Origin: Amblyornis subalaris | Taxonomy: Eukaryota > Chordata > Aves > Passeriformes > Ptilonorhynchidae | DNA length: 64,000 bases | Direction: 5' to 3' | Assembly (NCBI GenBank): GCA_018881555.1 | Contig: JACAXG010000050.1 | Location: forward strand, 3,038,001 to 3,102,000 | In this document: positions 38,801-50,057 of the stretch, in pieces | How positions within the stretch are numbered: position 1 is the stretch's first letter | How the letters are laid out: every line of letters begins with the position of its first letter | Made by a program: the position numbers and the translations under genes | Notes under the pieces: generated by a model | The model's input: the letters and a program-made list of their open reading frames with translations, nothing else | Told to the model about the DNA's origin: nothing | Database searches by the model: none

Positions 38801-39261
38801 TGAAATCTGATGAGCTGTGTGTGTGGGGATGTCTGTTAAATTCTTTTGTGTACTGTCTATTTAGCTTTATATTAGTCAGGCCATTGTCTGCTAACAAGGG
38901 TGTATTTTTAACAGAAAAGATAACTTTATATGTACAGGATACATGACATTGCACTNCAGTCTGGGATGTTGGAGAGAAGTTTCTTTCGTAGTCCATTTAC
39001 TTTAAAGCTGTGTTCTCATTTTGCTATGGGACCTGGTTAAACTTGTGTAGTAAGACCTGAAACAGTATATTAACGAGATGTTTGGCCTGATTTCTGTAAA
39101 TTTGCAGAGGTCAGGAATTCTTCGGCAGCAGCATGTATGAATTAAAATATTATGTAAGAAGGATTTATTTTTGGTTTCTTTTGGGTGGTTAAATCTACCT
39201 ACTGTAATACAGAATGCATTATTTTTTCCAGTAGTTCTGTTTCTGGTTTCTGAGAAATGGC

Positions 39262-39278
39262 TTTTTTTTTTTTTTTTT
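39262..39278. repeat. T17 homopolymer in intron 1
   Basis: Uninterrupted run of 17 T; no attached SINE or retrocopy body is recognisable on either side. Confidence 0.95.
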
Positions 39279-42200
39279 CTGTTTTTCTGGAGGATTTGTG
39301 AGTTGATATCAGGATAAGAATATCATTGTTCCTTTGGGCATATCACCTTGGTTTTACCTCTGTTAAGTTTTAGTGATAATCCTTGGCCATGAAAGCATGG
39401 AAGAAACAGCTTGTTACAGTAAAAGGCTTTTTAACAGTAAGCAACTGCTTAATAAGTTCTCATGTATGGTGACTGAAGATGAACAAATTTTAACTGGACT
39501 AAAATGCAGTTTGTAAAAGAATCAAACCGTGTTTATTTATTTTAGTTCTCTGGCTGTNGCAGTCTTTCATTCGAGTTTGTCTTTTTTTCCTGTAGTGGTC
39601 AGAGCAGTGAGTTAAGTGCTGTAGGTCAGAATAATAACTTTTAATAATCTCTTATAGCCTTGACTATAATTAGGTCACCATCCATTGTGACTAACAGCTA
39701 GCAGTAAGCTAAAATGACAGAACTTGGCTTGTGCTTGGGAAGTCTGTTAAAAACTTGTTTATGTTTCCATAAAAGCTACCAAAAATTTCAGCGTTTGTAG
39801 CTCCAGAGAGTGTAAGCACATGACCTTTTCAGGGGATTGTACATACGGAAAGCAATGTCTACACCTGAAACAAAACCTTACTTCTCATCTCATTTCTTGC
39901 AGAATCTGCAGCATTCGAGGAGTCACACTGTGTTCAAGTTCAGAAGTGCTTTACACATGAAATCTACTGGCTCTGTAGCTGATTCTGCCCTGTCACCATC
40001 TCAACAGGTAGAGTGCTTTTGTGCCTGAGCCATGCGGCAAGTGCAGCTGTTCCTTGTGCGGTTGTCCTGTGTCAGTGTGTGGCCAAAGGCACATTGAGGT
40101 CTTTGGGTTTCTTTGGGGAATGTGTCAAGGAAGCAAGAATGCATGGCAGATCTGTCACAAAAGTACTCTAAGGAAAAGCCTAGTAGTTTTGCTTTTAACA
40201 CTCTTTTAACTGAGTTTAGCAGGGACAGAAGAAAGTGTTCTGTCATTTCATCAGAGCTTCTATTCTGAAATGTAGCAAAGCCAGACACATAGGGCATCAG
40301 TGGAGAGTCCACTTCAGTCAAAGCAGTGTTTTGCTTTGGGTCATTTTTCCCTTGAATTCTGTTTTTTTTTGGCTGCAATGATTTGGGAGGAAATAATCTC
40401 ACTGAATTCTCTGAATGGTAGGAATTGCCNCTAGGAAGAAAGGAACTCCTAAGGTGCTACCCAAAAGAATGCAGAATAGATTTTTGCTCCTGTAATAGGA
40501 TTTTTGGGGCAGGAGCAGAATAGAAAAGTCTTCTTTATAAGGTTGACTTAAGAAAGGTTGCACTTCCCTATAGTTGTAATGCTCACATTTTCTGCTGTAG
40601 TTAGAGGTTTCTTTTTTTTTTGGTCTGGTTTGTTTGTGAGATGGATAGGTAACTTTGATTTATGCTTGAAAAAGCAGCTAGTATATATTCCTTTGATGCT
40701 AGACCACTGACAAAACTAGAATCTTTCCAGAAGTATGTGTTGCCCTGAGGTTTTTTTCTTGCAGTAAAAAGCCATGATTTGAACATACCCTTCTGCCTCT
40801 TTTGTGTAATACGTATAAATAGCTGTAGACTATGATGATAATGATTGAAGTAGCGTCTTACTTATATAGTAGTTTGGACTTTAGTAATTGGAGCTTTTCT
40901 CATGTTTTCAGTGATTAACAAAAAATTAATGTAGACTCATTCTAGTATGTTCAATATGCGCAGTCACTACCAGCCAGGGAAGATGCTCTCTTCTTTGTTG
41001 TGGATGAATTTATGTTTGAGAATGCAGTGAACACTCATCTATCCAACTGTTTTGAATATATTTTAAACTTCCTTCATGTGCCTAGTTGTAACAGAAATCA
41101 GCGTTGTCCTGGTGAACTTAGGTATGAGGGGTGGTAATTAGTATTTTGTAGGGTTGAGAATTTAAGTTTGGCATCTGAAAGAGAAGCTCCTGACAGAAAC
41201 CTGGGTAAAAGATGGAAGATTCAAAAATACAGCAGTCTCTTCTACAGTGTCCAAAACAAAAGGGAATTTTTTAGTATGGTTTGCATGTATTTGCTTGTGG
41301 GATTTGGATGCTCCTGGGAGTTTAAACCTGTAGTACAGCTTGTGTGTCTCTATTCTTCTACTTCCTTGAACCAGTAATTTAAGAACCTGTTGGTCTATTC
41401 AGTTGAATTTGATGGAAGAGTGTAAAAGGTAGTTGAGCTTTATAGGTTTGGTAAATAAAAGGTGGCTGAGGAATGGAAGGCTCCAGTAGCAGTAATGGTT
41501 GCTGTGATTTCCTGTCTTATTTGCCCCAAATAATTCACGTTGGAGAGAGCAAGCAAGCAGGCTTTGGTTTGTTAATACTAAGTACAGTTTCTGTAGTATA
41601 GAAGAAAGTGGGAGCTCTAACTTGCAGCTGAAGTATTGTGTGTGTCTGAAACCCTTATTATGCTATTTTAATGTTTGTGTTACAACAGCAACTGGAAATC
41701 ATGTGGCTGTAGCAGCTGGAATTTTAATCCTTTTAATTATGACAGATTTTCAAAGCATGTTCTAGCTGATNTGGTCAGCTGACTGTATAGTATGTACAAT
41801 AACATCAAGTGATTGCACAAATTCTGAGAGCAGTGGTCACCTCACTGGAACGGGATGTATTTTTAGGTTTCTCTGCTAGTAACAGTCAAGTGTGTGTACT
41901 TAAGCACACTGAACTGAAGGAACAGAAGCTGGTTGCTGACACTACGCTATTAGAAAAGGACAGCTGTTCGTTCTTGCTATAGTCATTGATCTGACACTGT
42001 CTTCTGACCATATTGTGACAAGGAACACAGTGGGGTATAAACACTGTAAATATTATTGGTACATATTTTAAAGACAGGTAGTTTTCTTTAGGTCAGCAAT
42101 GACACTCTTTGTTAGCCCTTTCAGTTTGCTGTATTAGAGGAAATGAAAGGACTTTTTTACCTCCAGCAAGAATTTTCTTTATCTTCTCTTTACTCAACAG

Positions 42201-43311
42201 GTTTTTTGCCTTTACAAGGCAATATTTGGGAAGAGGGTGGTTCTTGTTCTCAGTATAGTACTAATGATACATTTGTTACGGTTCTTTAATGGGAAATTAT
42301 TCATATGTGGATGCTCTTAATCTATGAATCAAAGAGGCGCTAAATTCTGCGGTTTACAAAGTTAGCTTACAAAATAGAGTGAGTCATGGCCATTTGCTGA
42401 TTAATCAGCGTGCTAATTCTTAAGGTCTTATCCATTTATTTCACCAGTTTGATAGGGTCATTTGTTTTTTTTTTCCTTTGGACTTAATTTGTAATTTAAT
42501 AATTGAATTATATCAGAAGCCTTAAGTAGTTCAAGCAGTCCAGGAACTCATGATTGTGCAAAACAGCTGTTGAGTTTGAAGCTCAAGTATTAAAATGAAA
42601 AATGCATAAAAGCACATTTAATATATTTAAAGAGACTTTGTAGTAACCTTTAAATAAAATGTGACATTCTAACTAAATTGAAGTTCTGCAGCAGGTGCTA
42701 GGAGTTAAAGCTTGTAAGCAGAACACGGAATTTTAATGAACATTTTGCTGATGGTCTACTGATGCCTGAAGATATTTTAAAATATATATTTAGATAATGA
42801 GCCAAAGGATTTGAATTTTAGGATAAATGGCAACTAATAACAAGCCTCTTGATGACCAGTAAAATCCTTATTTATAGAAACTGAGAGAATAGGTTACTTC
42901 AGCTGTTTAATTGATTTTGAGCATAACCACTTTCGGATAAAAACAACCTGAAGCATCTGTTATAGAATAAAGTAGCATCTAGCTATTGACAAGACTTAGT
43001 ATTTTAATGTTGGCTTTGGCTTTCATACACTGTTACCGATATTTGATGTTTTCACCAGATTTTGTTCCCTTCTTACTTCAAAAGGCTATTTGCTTATATG
43101 AAATAATTAAGTTTTGATGAATATTAGCTTATGTCTGAAAGGAGTTCAGGAGCCTGAGAAAAGCCAGTATCATTGTGCAACTCAGGTTTCACGATCTGAC
43201 TTGTAAAGACCAAGATAGTGTGCTGGGGAGGAGGATGTTTTACTGTCTTAATAGAATGTTCTGTGTAAGCTCAGGCTATTTAAAGATAGTATTTAATGAT
43301 GGTTGACTAAT

Positions 43312-44000
43312 TTAGGGTATGTCTACAGAAATGGTGCAGGCAAACACGAGCTCGGTTTGACTGTATTCCGAGCTGCTGCATGTGGGCCAGCTTTGGCCTA
43401 GAAGCAGGAGAGTAGTGCTGGCTTAGCAGTGTGTGCTATTTCTCAAACATAATTGACATATGTCCTCTTTCTGGGTTACATGAANGTGGCTCATCCACCT
43501 TGCTCAAAATCGGTAAAATTTTGGCCCAGATTGCTGTCATGCGACACATCTTGACATGCTATGATGGCGTTGATGTGAAATTCCCATTGAAGTCCGGGTG
43601 TCACAATCGATATGGAACGGGGTACAGCNAGCCATCAGGGTCTGGTACCTATGTGTGTCTCCGCCCACTCTATGCACCCGGGTTGTGCCCAGTGCGGGGC
43701 TGTGTGGCACCAGCATGCAGAGGTCAGCCCAGGCCTGCCCTTCAGTGTTGTGGAGGAACAAGCTCCCTCCTGTGGGCGTCCTGTAAGTTTTGACAGCACT
43801 GCCCCACAAGCTGCTGTTGGACTGCACCCAGCTTTTCCACCTCGTGGCAGCTCATGATGCAAGTGCCATCTTTTCACCTGGAATACTGTCAAGGGGACGG
43901 TGAAGCCACTCAATAGGACGATAGCATCCGTAATTCTCACAGTGAGGCAGAGCTCATCTCGGTTACCCTCTTGGGCAGATGTGACCTCTGCAGCAAAGCC
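43312..44000. repeat. CpG-enriched intron block with transposon-like start
   Basis: It begins TTAGGGTATGTCTACA, identical to the terminal inverted repeat of a non-autonomous DNA transposon I recall from turtle-type genomes, then a CGAGCTCGG-containing stretch. From about 43500 to 43990 CpG dinucleotides are frequent (roughly 15), against almost none in neighbouring intron sequence. I see no matching inverted end (TGTAGACATACCC), so an intact element is not shown. It may be an old insertion, an intronic regulatory region or both. Single Ns at 43485 and 43629. Confidence 0.35.
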
Positions 44001-45316
44001 CAGTGAGCAACACACAATCCTGTCTTAAAAAAGTCATAGGTACTCCTGCCCCTAACACACCTCCGTGCTACTCTCAAGTGGCTCGCTTCTGGCTAACCTG
44101 AACTGAGCAGGCTGTTGCTTTATGGGAGCAGGGCTCTGTTTAGATAGATGAAGCAAGGCCTGGGCTCTCCAAGGGCCCTGGCATTATAAACTAGCAATTG
44201 TCTTGTTCAGTGCTATTTCCATTTTGTCTTATGCACTTTAAATTACACACATAACCCGAGAGCTTCCTTTTGATCTCTGCTCACCTGTTGACTTGAAGAG
44301 AACTAATTTGGTTTCAGTATTGATGGAAATTTCTGAAATTTTTTTGGTCTAGGAACAGGCTGCTGTATTTGGCAAGAATTACTCAGGGAGGGCTTTCCTG
44401 GAAGAACTAAAAATATCTTCAGAGAAGTCAAATACTTCTTTCATTCTTTGTTTCATCTCTTTGTAGTAGATGCTATCTGACTTAATTTACAAGTTGACAG
44501 CAGGTTGTGTGCCAGAAAGGTTTGCAAAAATGTTTAGCAAGTCAGTCACTGAGTCCAGTGACTGATACACTTGATAATTTATTCAAAACTTACTATTCTG
44601 AGTATATAAATGCTAAGGTATGGTGGGGGAAATTCAGCTGTGTTTTGCCTGCTCAGTGTAGCACATATGCTTTTTTGTTAAAGTGTTCAGGAGAGTGGGT
44701 GGCTAAAATATTTAAGTTATCCAAATTACGGCGGATGGGGGGATGAGGTCTGATTGCTACTTAAAGTTGGCATGAATTTCAAAGCATTATAAAAGAATAC
44801 GAGTGGAGTGTCACATAGATTTCTATTTAAATCCTTGAAATTATTTAAAGTGGAGTGTCTAAAAGGCACTTTTGTTTCCTTTTACCATCAGTTTGAACAG
44901 AAGAAATAGTACTAAGCAGTTTTATTTTTATCGTGTAGAGTAATTTTAATTTAAGAAGGTTTAATGCATTAAAACTGAAGTGTTTAGTCTGAAGACAGTG
45001 TGTGAGAGCACTTGTTAGCAGAATAAGGAACCATTTCTATTAATCTTAAATTCTTTGAGCATTTTGTTTCTCAAGAAAATTGCTAGAGGGTGGGGAATAA
45101 GGAAAAGATGGAACTGAGCAATGTATTTTTGAAACAGTATTTTTGAGATTTGGCTCTGTACAAGTCATTCTCTGATACCTCTGAACTTTAATCCCTACTC
45201 GGATCACTTCTGAGAGAGAGTTTGTTAGAGCATAGAGGAGAGCTTGTGTGGGCCTGCACTCAAGCTAGAGAGTAGTTCCAGAGTTTATCAAAGTATGATG
45301 CAGGGATGCAAAGTTT

Positions 45317-45940
45317 TCTTTTTTTTTTCTTTTTTTTTTTNNNNNNNNNNNNNNNNNNNNNNNNNNNNNNNNNNNNNNNNNNNNNNNNNNNNNNNNNNNN
45401 NNNNNNNNNNNNNNNNNNNNNNNNNNNNNNNNNNNNNNNNNNNNNNNNNNNNNNNNNNNNNNNNNNNNNNNNNNNNNNNNNNNNNNNNNNNNNNNNNNNN
45501 NNNNNNNNNNNNNNNNNNNNNNNNNNNNNNNNNNNNNNNNNNNNNNNNNNNNNNNNNNNNNNNNNNNNNNNNNNNNNNNNNNNNNNNNNNNNNNNNNNNN
45601 NNNNNNNNNNNNNNNNNNNNNNNNNNNNNNNNNNNNNNNNNNNNNNNNNNNNNNNNNNNNNNNNNNNNNNNNNNNNNNNNNNNNNNNNNNNNNNNNNNNN
45701 NNNNNNNNNNNNNNNNNNNNNNNNNNNNNNNNNNNNNNNNNNNNNNNNNNNNNNNNNNNNNNNNNNNNNNNNNNNNNNNNNNNNNNNNNNTTTTCCTTTT
45801 TTCCTTTTTTCCTTTTTTCCTTTTTTCCTTTTTTCCTTTTTTCCTTTTTTCCTTTTTTCCTTTTTTCCTTTTTTCCTTTTTTTCTCCTTTCTCCTTTCTC
45901 CTTTCTCCTTTCTCCTTCCCCTCTTCCCCTTTCTTTTTCC
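45317..45940. repeat. Polypyrimidine microsatellite spanning the assembly gap
   Basis: The left edge (about 45315-45340) is T-rich. The right edge is about eleven copies of TTTTTTCC (45791-45880), then about five copies of TTTCTCC and a C/T-only tail to 45940. The middle is 450 Ns. The whole is one homopurine-homopyrimidine tract inside intron 1, and the gap size may be a placeholder. Confidence 0.9.
45341..45790. other. Assembly gap (450 N)
   Basis: Run of N with repeat sequence on both sides; sequence content unknown. Any reading frame through it is meaningless. Confidence 0.99.
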
Positions 45941-46941
45941 ATGCCATAACAGAGAATTGAGTTCTTTGTTTATGTCAGTGTGTTGTTATAGATTGCGCAA
46001 TGGATGTATATGTATTTTGATTTTACCATGTTACGTAGAGTTGTTGATACCCTTAGACTTTTAACTGCTGGTATTGTAATCAGGATGGCCATAGGATGCA
46101 TTAAAAATGACCTTTTGTGGGTTGAAGTGGACATGTGGATGGGACCATGTTGACTACTAAAGTTTTATGTAAATGTTTTCAGTGAAATAAAAGGACTTAT
46201 TTAATATGTAGTGTAAGTATGTAGTATAATTGCTGCCCATGTACAACAACTACTGTAAAAAATAAGGGAGGAGCTATAGGCTGTAGATGAAGAGTGAAGA
46301 GCTATTGTAAAGGACTGCAGTTTGTCAGAAGCATGGAATGAGGGGAGAATGGGACATGACAGGGAATTGAGATACTCGCTGAAGGCTGCAGATTGCCTTA
46401 AACAGAACTGCAAGAAGATGGTGTCAGCAGCTTATCTGGTAGTGGTAGCAGGCAGCCTGGGGAATAGGTTGCTTCTGTTTAATTTAGAGAATTGGAGATG
46501 AGGATGAATCTGGCTTCCTTTATTTTGTCTGTCTGCTCTGTGCAATTATATCATTTATGATTCTAGGTAGTAGTCTATATAGTCAAAGCTCATGCTTAGT
46601 TTTTCATGGAATGATCTATTTGCAATGGACAGGGGAAAAGGGCTATTCCAGAAGGATATCCAGTGAAGAATTATACCACATTTTTACCTAAGTTGCATAT
46701 ATTAGACCTGGTAAATAAATGCATAGACTATGTTCTGGACTCTGATACAAATGTGTATTTTTAATTTTCAGATGAACTTTTAAGCACTGTTTCTTTGAAA
46801 TAAGATGGTAGGTGAGTGTTTTCTTAAAATGTCTACTGACCAAGGATGCAAAACTGCAAATAATAGTAAATAGTAACAATACTGAGTTAATATTCTGTAC
46901 GGTTGTCTCCTTTCTCTTTACTCAGAATTGGATTTGCAATC

Positions 46942-49014
46942 ATGGAGGAACATCAGCAACACTTACACTGTGTGAACTGTGTCAGCCGTCGTTGTATGAC
47001 CAGACCAGAGCCGGGCATTTCCTGTGATTTGATTGGCTGCCCGTTGGTTTGCGGAGCAGTTTTTCACTCATGTAAAGCTGAGGAACATCGCATGTTATGT
47101 CCACTTGAAAGAGTGCCTTGTTTGAATAGTGGCTTTGGATGTCCCTTCATAGTAGCCCGAAATAAAATTGCTGATCATCTAGAAGTTTGTCCTGCAAGTG
47201 TGGTATGTTGTACCATGGAGTGGAATAGATGGCCAGTCAGTTACGCTGACCGAAAATCTTATGAAAACCTGAGTAAAGATGTTGATGAAGTGGAGCAGCT
47301 AGATATGGCTTTAGCTCTTCAAGACCAGCGCATGTTGTTAGAATCACTTAAAGTAGCAACTATGATGTCAAAAACAGGTGATCAAATACCTGAATCCAGA
47401 GAGCAAACCTCTGTCAAATCAAGTGCCCCAGATACAGTGCATACAAATGGTTTGATGCCTGTAGATGAAGAGTCCTATGGTGCACTTTATCAAGCTACTG
47501 TAGAAACAACGAGGAGTTTAGCTGCTGCTCTGGATATCCTGAACACTGCTACAAGGGACATGGGTATGTTAAGTTCAAACCTCTGCATTTCACCACATGA
47601 AATGAAAGAAGATCCCAAGATTAAAGAACAAGCTTCTAGTGGCATTATTCAGGATAAAAAGTCTGACTGTGAAAATCCAGATGAAGATAATGTAGGAGCA
47701 GTTGGGGGAATTAACTTTGATAGCCTAAGTCAAAATTCACAAATGGAGCAAAATGGTTCTAGTGATATTTGTTATGATGTAGTGCAAAACCATGACTTAA
47801 ATCTAAACCTCAGTAACTCCTCACTTTTGTGTAATGGCTTTCATGTAGACAATGAATGTTCAAAGGTGTTGGACCAGAGTGAAGATCTTGGTATATCTAA
47901 TTCAAAACCGTCCAGTGTAGGAAATGGTGAATGTACTGCATCTCATGATGATGGAGCATTACAGTCTTGCAGCTCCTTCCCTGTAACAGCAGAACTTGAA
48001 GTAGTATCAGCTGATCACTTAGTTAATGGCAATGTTAATCATGTACTTCTTCCCCATAGTGCTAACGAAGAAGAAATGTTAGAGAGACAAGCGGAGCAAG
48101 AAAGATTGAGAAATATAGATGCATTTTCACTTTTACGGCATCGATCGTACAGATTCCTTGTTAACCACTATTGGTCAACACCAAAAGAAGACAAAGCTGT
48201 TGATACATCAGATTTGGAGATAACAGAAGATCCTATGGGTCTTCAGGGAATTGATCTAATCACTGCAGCTCTGTTGTTTTGCCTGGGAGACTCTCCCGGA
48301 GGTAGGGGGATATCAGAAAGTCGCACTGTCGATGTGTATCACGTTGACTTTGGGACCCAGACGTTTTCTCTCCCGTCTGCTATATTGGCCACAAATACAA
48401 TGGTGGGGGAAATAGCTTCAGCTTCTGCATGTGATCATGCCAACCCACAGCTCTCAAATCCAAGTCCATTCCAGACCCTTGGACTGGATTTGGTATTGGA
48501 ATATGTGGCTAGATACCAAACAAAACAGCGTTCAATGTTTACATTTGTTTGTGGACAGTTGTTTAGAAGGAATGAATTTTCGTCGCATTTTAAGAATGTG
48601 CATGGAGACATTCATGCTGGCCTTAATGGCTGGATGGAGCAGAGGTGTCCTTTGGCGTATTATGGGTGTACATATTCTCAACGAAGGTTTTGCCCTTCAA
48701 CACAAGGGGCAAAAATTATTCATGACCGCCACTTACGGTCATTTGGAGTTCAGCCTTGTATATCCACAGTATTAGTAGAACCAGCAAAAAGCTGCTTAAT
48801 TGGACTACACAATGACCATCTGAGTAGTCTGCCTTTTGAGGTGCTGCAGCACATTGCTAGTTTTCTAGATGGCTTTAGTTTATGTCAGCTTTCAAGAGTG
48901 TCACGTTTAATGAGAGATGTGTGTGGAAGCTTGCTTCAAGCACGTGGAATGGTGATACTGCTTTGGGAGAAGAGAAAGTACCCAGAAGGAAGTTCTTGGC
49001 AGGTAAAAGAAAAG
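46942..49014 (+). CDS. FBXO30: FBXO30 coding exon 2: F-box only protein 30, residues 1-691
   Basis: FBXO30 (also called MUSA1) is an F-box protein. The family's role is substrate recognition in an SCF (SKP1-CUL1-RBX1) ubiquitin ligase; in mammals it is linked to muscle atrophy under BMP control. The chosen start is ATG at 46942 (protein begins MEEHQQHLHCVNCVSRRC). An in-frame ATG at 46903 lies upstream of the splice acceptor (AG at 46924-46925), so it is intronic. Residues about 10-98 are dense in Cys and His (C10, C13, C18, C28, C33, C37, H42, C44, H49, C53, C60, C67, H79, C83, C89, C90), the TRAF-type zinc-finger region. Residues about 110-140 form a conserved helical stretch (LDMALALQDQRMLLESLKVA). 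The middle, about 145-395, is acidic, Ser/Asn-rich and probably disordered. Residues 532-555 hold a finger-like C537, H549, H554 pattern typical of FBXO30/FBXO40. The F-box spans about 628-675 (starting SSLPFEVLQHIASFLDGF). There are no frameshifts, stops or Ns. The exon ends in phase 0 at KEK|VW. FBXO40 is the nearest alternative, but the N-terminal wording fits FBXO30. Confidence 0.97.
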
Positions 49015-49853
49015 GTAAGTTATTTTTTTTTGTTTTGAAGGGGAAAGTATTAAATTGGTTTCGTCTCAGCTTTTTCCCCTACCATTATCTTTGTTACTGC
49101 TGGATTTTGGTATAATAACCCTTCAAGAAAGAGATTGTTGTATAGAAAAAGTGAAAATGGCTAGAAAGTTGTCTCAGTCTTCTCCACACTTGAGGAGGTA
49201 TAAGTTGAAGTAGAGTCTGTCTAGTTTTTGCCGGATGTAAGTAAATTGACTTCTGTTTTTTCCAATATTTTAAAATGTTGAAAGATTACGTCATGGTTTG
49301 CTTTAAGATCAGTATTCCATGGAAGTGGGAAAGCTGCCTACGAAGTTGGCTTTTCTTGCCCATATAGTGTTTACAGCAATTTTTTTTTCTAACCTGTTGA
49401 GATCCTATCTATTGCTATGATACTGAATGCCTTAAATATTGAAATAGCTTAAAATCTTTGGATGACCTTTGTGTAATACAGTTTTCACCATTCTCCCCAC
49501 CCCAAACTCCAGAGTATTTGCATCACGCATTTGGAATTGCATAAGTTGATAATTTCAGAAAGGAATCATTGTGACTGGTCATAGAATACCTTGTCATTTA
49601 ACTGCTGATTGTATCTGTTTTGTAGACACACAGAATATTGCCTGTGTTACTGTCCAGTGTTCAGAGTTATCTTGGAATCTGAATCAGCCTGGGACTGACA
49701 AGGCTAAATTCTGTATAGTATATTTTTGTCATGTTGATTTCTGGTATGATTCAGACAACATTACCTGAAAGTTTTATAGCAAAGCATGTGATTTTCTGCT
49801 CTGAGTTCAGGTCTCTTAAAACATTGTGAGGCTAAGTGCGACTTATTTTCTAG
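49015..49853 (+). other. FBXO30: FBXO30 intron 2 (839 bases)
   Basis: GTAAGT donor at 49015 and TTTTCTAG acceptor ending at 49853. Both ends agree with an uninterrupted phase-0 protein. The intron is AT-rich with several T runs and holds nothing else recognisable. Confidence 0.93.
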
Positions 49854-50057
49854 GTTTGGCGCTTCAGTACAGCTTTCTGTACTGTGAATGAGTGGAAGTT
49901 TGCTGACATTGTAAGCATGGCTGACCACCTGAAGAAGTGTAGCTACAATGCTGTGGAGAGAAGAGAGGAGGCTGTTCCGCTGCCATGTATGTGTGTGACG
50001 CGAGAACTCACTAAAGAGGGACGTTCACTGCGCTCTGTTTTGAAACCAGTACTTTAA
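49854..50057 (+). CDS. FBXO30: FBXO30 coding exon 3: C-terminal 67 residues and stop
   Basis: After the TTTTCTAG acceptor at 49853 the frame continues in phase 0 from exon 2 as VWRFSTAFCTVNEWKFADIV, then a Cys-containing tail, and ends ...SLRSVLKPVL with TAA at 50055-50057. The stretch VW-F-S--F-TVN-W-F matches the segment that follows the F-box in FBXO30 orthologues. This confirms both the splice junction and the gene identity. Joined to exon 2 it gives 691 + 67 = 758 residues, close to the roughly 745 of mammalian FBXO30. The last 30 or so residues look less constrained than the rest; that is a family-level expectation I could not measure here. Confidence 0.93.
   Translation, partial: VWRFSTAFCTVNEWKFADIVSMADHLKKCSYNAVERREEAVPLPCMCVTRELTKEGRSLRSVLKPVL

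Larger units (their letters stand above)
35382..46925 (+). other. FBXO30: FBXO30 intron 1 (about 11.5 kb)
   Basis: This runs from the exon 1 donor to the acceptor at 46924-46925, which is preceded by a good pyrimidine tract (CTCCTTTCTCTTTACTCAG). It contains the 3' half of the CpG island, AT-rich sequence with a T17 run at 39262-39278, a CpG-enriched block at about 43.3-44.0 kb, and a polypyrimidine microsatellite with an assembly gap at 45317-45940. No convincing coding exon was seen. All open frames in it are short and lack family resemblance. Confidence 0.75.

Noticed and set aside
45244..46064. Open frames of 219-252 codons across the N run
   Set aside because: They are mostly unknown bases plus Phe/Pro/Ser or Lys/Glu repeats from the microsatellite.
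46903..46941. Upstream in-frame ATG extending FBXO30 by 13 residues
   Set aside because: It lies before the CAG acceptor at 46924-46925, so it is intronic. The ATG at 46942 fits the family start.
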